Assembly: GCA_032164245.1 (NCBI GenBank)
Contig: JAVMKO010000002.1
Location: forward strand, 87,882,840-87,946,839
DNA from: Sternotherus odoratus
Taxonomy: Eukaryota; Chordata; Testudines; Kinosternidae
Direction: 5' to 3'
Length of the DNA stretch: 64,000 bases
The notes under the pieces are model-generated. The model worked only from the letters and a program-made list of their open reading frames with translations, was not told the DNA's origin and searched no databases. The translations under genes were made by a program, and so were the position numbers. Positions 59,426 to 64,000 of the stretch are shown one piece after another; within the stretch, counting starts at the first letter, position 1; every line of letters begins with the position of its first letter.

Positions 59426-60109
59426 TATAAAAACTATATACAGTTACTATTCTTATTTCTTGTACTCACAGAGAACTCTTTGCAAACAGCATTTTCTGAT
59501 GGAAAAACTGATTTCACAAACATTTTCCAACCAATTCAAGTTGCAATCCAGACCCTGCAGTATTGTGCTATTGCATGAGAACCAGAAAGTGAAACTGATC
59601 TGAAATAGAAATGGTTTCTTTGCTTTTTTTAGGCTCCATGCCTCCTACCATCAGTCTTCTGTCTTCCTCTGTTTTCCCACATACACCATTCCTCTCTCTT
59701 ACATACTCCACTTTCTCCTTGCCAGCAACAGCACAGGTACCAGGAGACAGGGGCTGATGAGATGACAAAGGGATCCTTGCTACTCGGGTGCTTGATATAA
59801 AACAGTGAGAGAGGATTAATAACATGGGAAAGCAACCAGACCCATCTTCTCACTGTCTCAAGGTAAAGTCCAAAGTAAAGGCTTGCAGGCCAGCTAACGT
59901 TGGGGTGATAGTAGACTTTCCACAGTTAGTATGGTGAAAAGTGAATTGACAGATGTCACCAGTAAAATACAAGTGAGTTGACAGCCCTCTGCAGTGAGAC
60001 CTTTAATGGCCACAAGCAATTGCGAGGACCTTGTTTTTTATGTCTCATCCAAAAGGTGGCAACTCAGAACATTGACCAGATCTAACTCTGTGTAGCTTGC
60101 TAGATTTGA
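59426..60109. other. Gene-free DNA
   Basis: No gene recognised. The open frames at 59568-59853 and 59271-59603 have no domain. A fragment near 60030-60065 (TTTTATGTCTCATCCAAAAG) resembles a common old repeat. Confidence 0.5.
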
Positions 60110-60988
60110 TGTGTTCTCACAGCCTGAGGGGTTCATTCAGCTATTAGGTGGCAGTGTGTGTAAAAACCTTATTTAAAAGAGCCTCAGCCCTACGTGGCAG
60201 AGAATTAAAGGATCTTATGATGAACACATCTGGTGTCTATAAGCAAGTGCTGTGACCTGTCCAGAACTGGTACAGAAGTACATGACGTGTATTAGGAGCA
60301 GGCTTAGAACAGAAATGGAAGAAAAACAGCAACAAAAGTTGCAAACAGAAGGAACAGAGCAATGAAGATTGTGTGATCTTATCAACATGCCACCCTTCAA
60401 AGCCCTCAGAGAACTTTAGCTTTGACAAACCTTCACAGTGACAGACTGCAACCAGTATTTTGCAAGATTTTGAATTGCAAACTCAGCAAAGAAGCTGAAG
60501 ATATAGGGGTAATCTTCTTTAATGTATGCTATGGGAAAGCAAATCCTTTCATTTTACTTAAGGCAGTCACAAAGATGGCTATGAAAGGGTTCTGGCTATG
60601 TCTGGTGCATACTTTACACTCCTCTCAGAAATGTGGTTTATGAAAGAGCATGTTTTCACTAGAGAATTGAAGAACCAGGGGGGAAATGTTGAATGTTTCA
60701 TAAAAGCTCTGCATACATTGGCTGAAAACTGTGATTTTTGGAAATGCAAAACCTGAAAAAATCAGAGACAGGTTGGTTATTGGTAGGAATGTAGAAGTAA
60801 AAGGGGGAGATGTAATGGAATGCTAAACTGTATATGCTATTCATCTATTAGGTGGCAATGTGTGTAACAATACCTTATTTAAATAAACCTCAGGTATACC
60901 TGGGAGAGCATTAAAGGATCTCATGAAGAACACATCTAGTCTATAAAAGCAAGCTCTGTGAGAAGTCCACATCTGGTACAGAAGTACA
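60110..60988 (+). mobile_element. Miniature LTR-type element (TRIM-like), putative
   Basis: Two diverged direct repeats of about 170-180 bp: 60110-60282 and 60811-60988. Shared blocks are CTATTAGGTGGCA, TGTGTGTAA, CCTTATTTAAA, ATTAAAGGATCT, GAACACATCT, GTCTATAA and GGTACAGAAGTACA. Both can be read as TG...CA ends. The second copy is directly preceded by a polypurine tract (AAAAGGGGGAGA, 60799-60810), as at a 3' LTR, and has a TATA-like CTATAAAAG. The interior is only 528 bp and has no coding capacity. No convincing primer-binding site or target duplication is visible, so a tandem pair of solo repeats is still possible. Confidence 0.5.
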
Positions 60989-60995
60989 TTCCAAG

Positions 60996-61236
60996 CAAGG
61001 CTGGCTCCAGGCACCAGTGTACCAAACAGGTACTTGGGGTGGCCGAAACAGGGGGGGCGCACTCCGTCCATAATTGGGGCTGCACACCACTTCCTCTTTC
61101 AGTGGCATTTCGGCAGTAACTCCCTCTCTGACTCTTCTTCTGGCGGCGGCATTTCAGCAGCGGGTCTTTCGGTTCACGACTTGTGGGTTTTTTTCCTTTG
61201 CCACTTGGGGTGGCAAAAAAGCTGGAGCCGGCCCTC
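60996..61236. mobile_element. hAT-type MITE, 241 bp
   Basis: Left end CAAGGCTGGCTCCAGGCACC; right end, read inward, GAGGGCCGGCTCCAGCTTTT. The 8-bp target is ATTCCAAG at 60988-60995 and ATTACAAG at 61237-61244 (one mismatch). Subterminal CTTGGGGTGGC boxes are present on both sides. The 66-100-codon open frames across it (60936-61333) are transposon body, not genes. Confidence 0.82.
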
Positions 61237-61244
61237 ATTACAAG

Positions 61245-62922
61245 GGGGTATCATGGTGTCATATATGCAGCTAGGAAACCCACCTCCTCTTTCAGCGAAG
61301 TCCTCTCATACACATAGTGGACCAAGTTTATAGCCAGAATAAGAAGGTGGAGTTCTATTGAATTCCATGGAGGTGTGTCCACTTAACCCAGAATTTAATT
61401 GGGTACATTTCAATGTAAGATCTAATCAGACACTGAAAGTTGCATTAGGGCCTTTAATTCTTGTTGGTGGTGACAGTAACAGGAAAGAAAGAGAATGTGG
61501 GCTTTTTGCTGTGGGCTGATTGTTGGCTTTTTTAAAATAAGGTATAATATCCCTTTAGATTATTACTGTCTTATAGCATTAGTCAGAGGCTTCATTTAAG
61601 GACATGAAATGTATTTGTCCAAGAATATTGCTATAATGTACTAACTTGTGTTTTTAATGCCCATGACTCAAAATTTTCTCTTCTTTTAATGCACTCACAG
61701 ACAGCAAAGCATTTGAATAATGGATTCTTAGAAAATTGCTGTCATAGGGGGACCTCTTCAGAAAAAAACAGGAAATCATACAATGTTAACAGAACATACT
61801 GGACTTCATGAAAGTCAAAAGAATTGCCGAGATACAGAACAGGAAGTAGTGAGTGTAGTGTGCAGAGAAAAGAAGTGCAGAGAAAAGAAGAGCTATTCTC
61901 ATACCAATTCTTTTAGAAAATTGTGTGCCATATGACTGGTACACAGGTAGGCATTCAAAAACTACAGTGATGGCCGGGATAGAAAAAACTTCATACCACA
62001 GAATTCATAATTCATATAGATAATTCAATAGAAAGGGTTCTGCTAATAATTTTCTATTCATCATTCTTTTTTAACAAAATGAAATGCAACTGTTGATATT
62101 TACAATCAAGCTCAGAGAGTAACAAAGGAAAAGTTTACACATTCAAAAGATTTAAAAGTAAGACCAATGCTGTCAAATATAGCTCCCCATTAATTACAAT
62201 GAGATCCATATGCATACCTAAGAACAAAATGGGCTGAATTCTGACAACTTTGTCATCTTGTCCATAGTATTTACTAGAGCTGCAGAAAAGCTGCAAAAAG
62301 TTCCTATCAATATCCATTCAAATTTTTAAACAAATTTCTTTAAGGGTATTTTCACCCCCTTTTTGTATTTACTCTCAGTGTACACTCTAGCAAACGAGGA
62401 TACTTCAATGGTCACCATTAAAAAAATACTTGTTTATTTTCACCGGGCACCTGATTTGATCATACCATATGACCTATGTGCCAATCAAAACAGCTTGAAT
62501 TTCAAAAGCTGAGTATTCAGAATGGACAGCATTGGAACAAGTTACAAACTAACACAGGGAAGGAGTAAACCACTCTATCTGGCTAGAAGAAAGATCACAG
62601 TTGCCAGCCTTGCACATAGGAATTTTCAGGTTAGTGGGAATGGACCAAATGTGAGGAATTAACTAATTCCTCCCTCTCCTCCCAGAACATTGGAGGGTTG
62701 TGGTAGAGGAAGCTGGGTGTGAGGCTGGTGAGGAAGAGTCAGTCAGGCTCTTCAGTAATGTGGAGGGTGTTAAAAGAAAAACTGGACAGGGTACTCTTAT
62801 TCTTGGAATTTTACAGAACTGAACCATGTGTTACACCATAACTGAACTTCGAAACAGTAACTTCACTTTGAACTTCAAGTGAAGGTAACCCTGATGTTTG
62901 ACCTTTAATGGAGCAGAAGATA
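61245..62922. other. Gene-free DNA
   Basis: No gene recognised. A 15-bp tandem duplication (GTGCAGAGAAAAGAA) lies at about 61860-61890. Otherwise unique, AT-rich sequence. Confidence 0.5.
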
Positions 62923-63056
62923 CCACTGCTTGCATCCGACGAAGTGGGTATTAGCCCACGAAAGCTTATGCTTCAAAACTTTATAGTTAGTCTTTAAGGT
63001 GCCACAGGACTTTGTTACCTCTGCTATTCCAGACTAACACAGCTACCTCTCTGATT
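62923..63056 (+). mobile_element. Penelope-like retroelement tail, copy 3
   Basis: Shares its left start (CCACTGCTTGCATCCGACGA) with copy 1 at 5386 and runs to GACTAACACAGCTACC and CTCTGATTCC. It differs from copy 1 by few changes over about 130 bases. The identical left breakpoint suggests a common truncation point or source copy. Confidence 0.65.
62932..62974 (+). ncRNA. Hammerhead-ribozyme-like motif, copy 3
   Basis: CCGACGA (62936-62942), a fully Watson-Crick 5-bp stem II GTGGG (62944-62948) with CCCAC (62955-62959) around TATTAG, GAAA (62960-62963), GC-TTAT-GC (62964-62971) and TTC. It has the best stem II of the three copies but, like copy 1, C at core position 4. Activity is not shown. 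Confidence 0.4.
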
Positions 63057-64000
63057 CCTTCATTTACTTAGGTGTTCTACAATGAACCATACCATGGAGG
63101 TGTTTAAACTCCACCTAGCAATGCTGAATTCACTGATCTGACTTCCTGTCATAGCAGCCCTGTCCAGGAGGCAAGTAACTATTTTTTTCCATTTCACTTG
63201 CATCCCCTGCATAGCATACCATAGTCAGTTTCATTGCATCCCCTGCACAGTCAGATAGTTAGTTTCCGCTGTCATTTGTATGGGTTTCCACACAACAATG
63301 GGGAAATGAAAAACATTCCTAAACAAAAAAACCATATAAAGTGTCATTGTGGAAACAAACATGGGGCAAATGTAGAACCTGAAATTAATTTAAAGAATTT
63401 TTTTTAACTGACTAGATTTCAAGTTGGCAGCACTCCTTTAATCCTGAAATTCCTGGCTTTGGTTGGCGTAAGACCTACACACCCTTACTTACATGACATC
63501 TTGGTGTTATTCAGTATGGCTACTTTGTACACCTGGGTTTCCTTCAAGTCGAACAGTTTATCAGCCATCCCAGTATTAGTTTTTCTTTACAAAGTTCATC
63601 ACTAGAATTGACAGGAAACAAACTGCATATAAAATTGAACACAATGGCTAAACAATTTCCCTGTAATGCTTTAAATCTTCTGTGTAGATGTTTTGAGGTC
63701 ACTTGATAAGCACATTTTAAAATTATTACACTAGTGAATGGCACAAGCAATTATTACATCCTATCAGTCACTCAAATATAGTGATAGATGCATCCTAGGA
63801 AGGATTAATTTCTTGCCCTGAAAACGAAAACATATTTGTCAGTCATTATCAATATCAGATCAGATTGTTCCATCAATTTTTAAGTAGAAAACTCCACTTA
63901 TATTAATAGGGATTCTGCCTGTAAAGTGATGGCATGATACATTCCATTATTATTACTGAAGCAGTCGATACAATTATATGGTGTTGATTATTGAACTATA
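63057..64000. other. Gene-free DNA to the window end
   Basis: No gene or repeat with clear ends recognised. A short imperfect duplication (TTGCATCCCCTGCA variants) lies at about 63198-63252. Confidence 0.5.

Overview
The window looks like gene-free (intergenic or intronic) nuclear DNA from an amniote, most likely a turtle (Testudines); a crocodilian is the main alternative. Three things point there: CR1 LINE 3' ends of the turtle type, Penelope-like 3' tails with a hammerhead-like motif, and a rich set of non-autonomous hAT, Tigger and Helitron elements together with MIR-type SINEs. I found no open reading frame that I can defend as a host gene. The longest open frames (up to about 150 codons) fall in GC-rich transposon interiors, microsatellites or unremarkable DNA. 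I saw no bacterial-type operon, CRISPR array, tRNA, rRNA or gene-associated promoter.

Layout. 1-6240 is mostly AT-rich unique DNA with a broken MIR-type SINE and the first Penelope-like tail (5386-5518). 6240-7160 holds a degraded LINE reverse-transcriptase relic that directly abuts a 639-bp Helitron with a G-rich tandem repeat inside. 7161-18315 is mainly unique DNA with long GA, TTTC and C tracts, a truncated hAT copy near 10012 and an LTR-like stretch near 15.9-16.75 kb. 18316-25740 is transposon-dense: three Tigger-type MITEs with TA duplications, two CR1 tails (one nested in an older repeat), a hAT MITE with a perfect 8-bp duplication, and a second Penelope-like tail on the minus strand. 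28342-29973 has two more hAT MITEs with perfect duplications. 35038-37691 has a 934-bp hAT-like element with an internal minisatellite, and a GC-rich 353-bp hAT element with a perfect duplication. 41-47 kb has LTR-like stretches, foldback repeats, MIR pieces and a third CR1 tail. 50463-51042 is a second Helitron in the opposite orientation. 54041-54165 is a short TIR element. 55985-56960 is a minus-strand LINE reverse-transcriptase relic recognisable from its degraded peptide motifs. 60110-60988 looks like a very short LTR-type element (two related direct repeats and a polypurine tract), with a hAT MITE next to it. 62923-63056 is the third Penelope-like tail.

No set of genes here works together. 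The biology is layered transposon insertion: at least ten elements can be delimited to the base by target-site duplications or canonical ends, and almost every GC-rich or CpG-rich patch in this AT-rich region lies inside a non-autonomous DNA transposon. I did not find convincing evidence of an undescribed system. The best leads are the hammerhead-ribozyme-like motif kept in all three Penelope-like tails, the miniature LTR-like element at 60.1-61.0 kb, and the two Helitrons with matching termini and different interiors. Family names come from recognition of termini and motifs, not from a database search.
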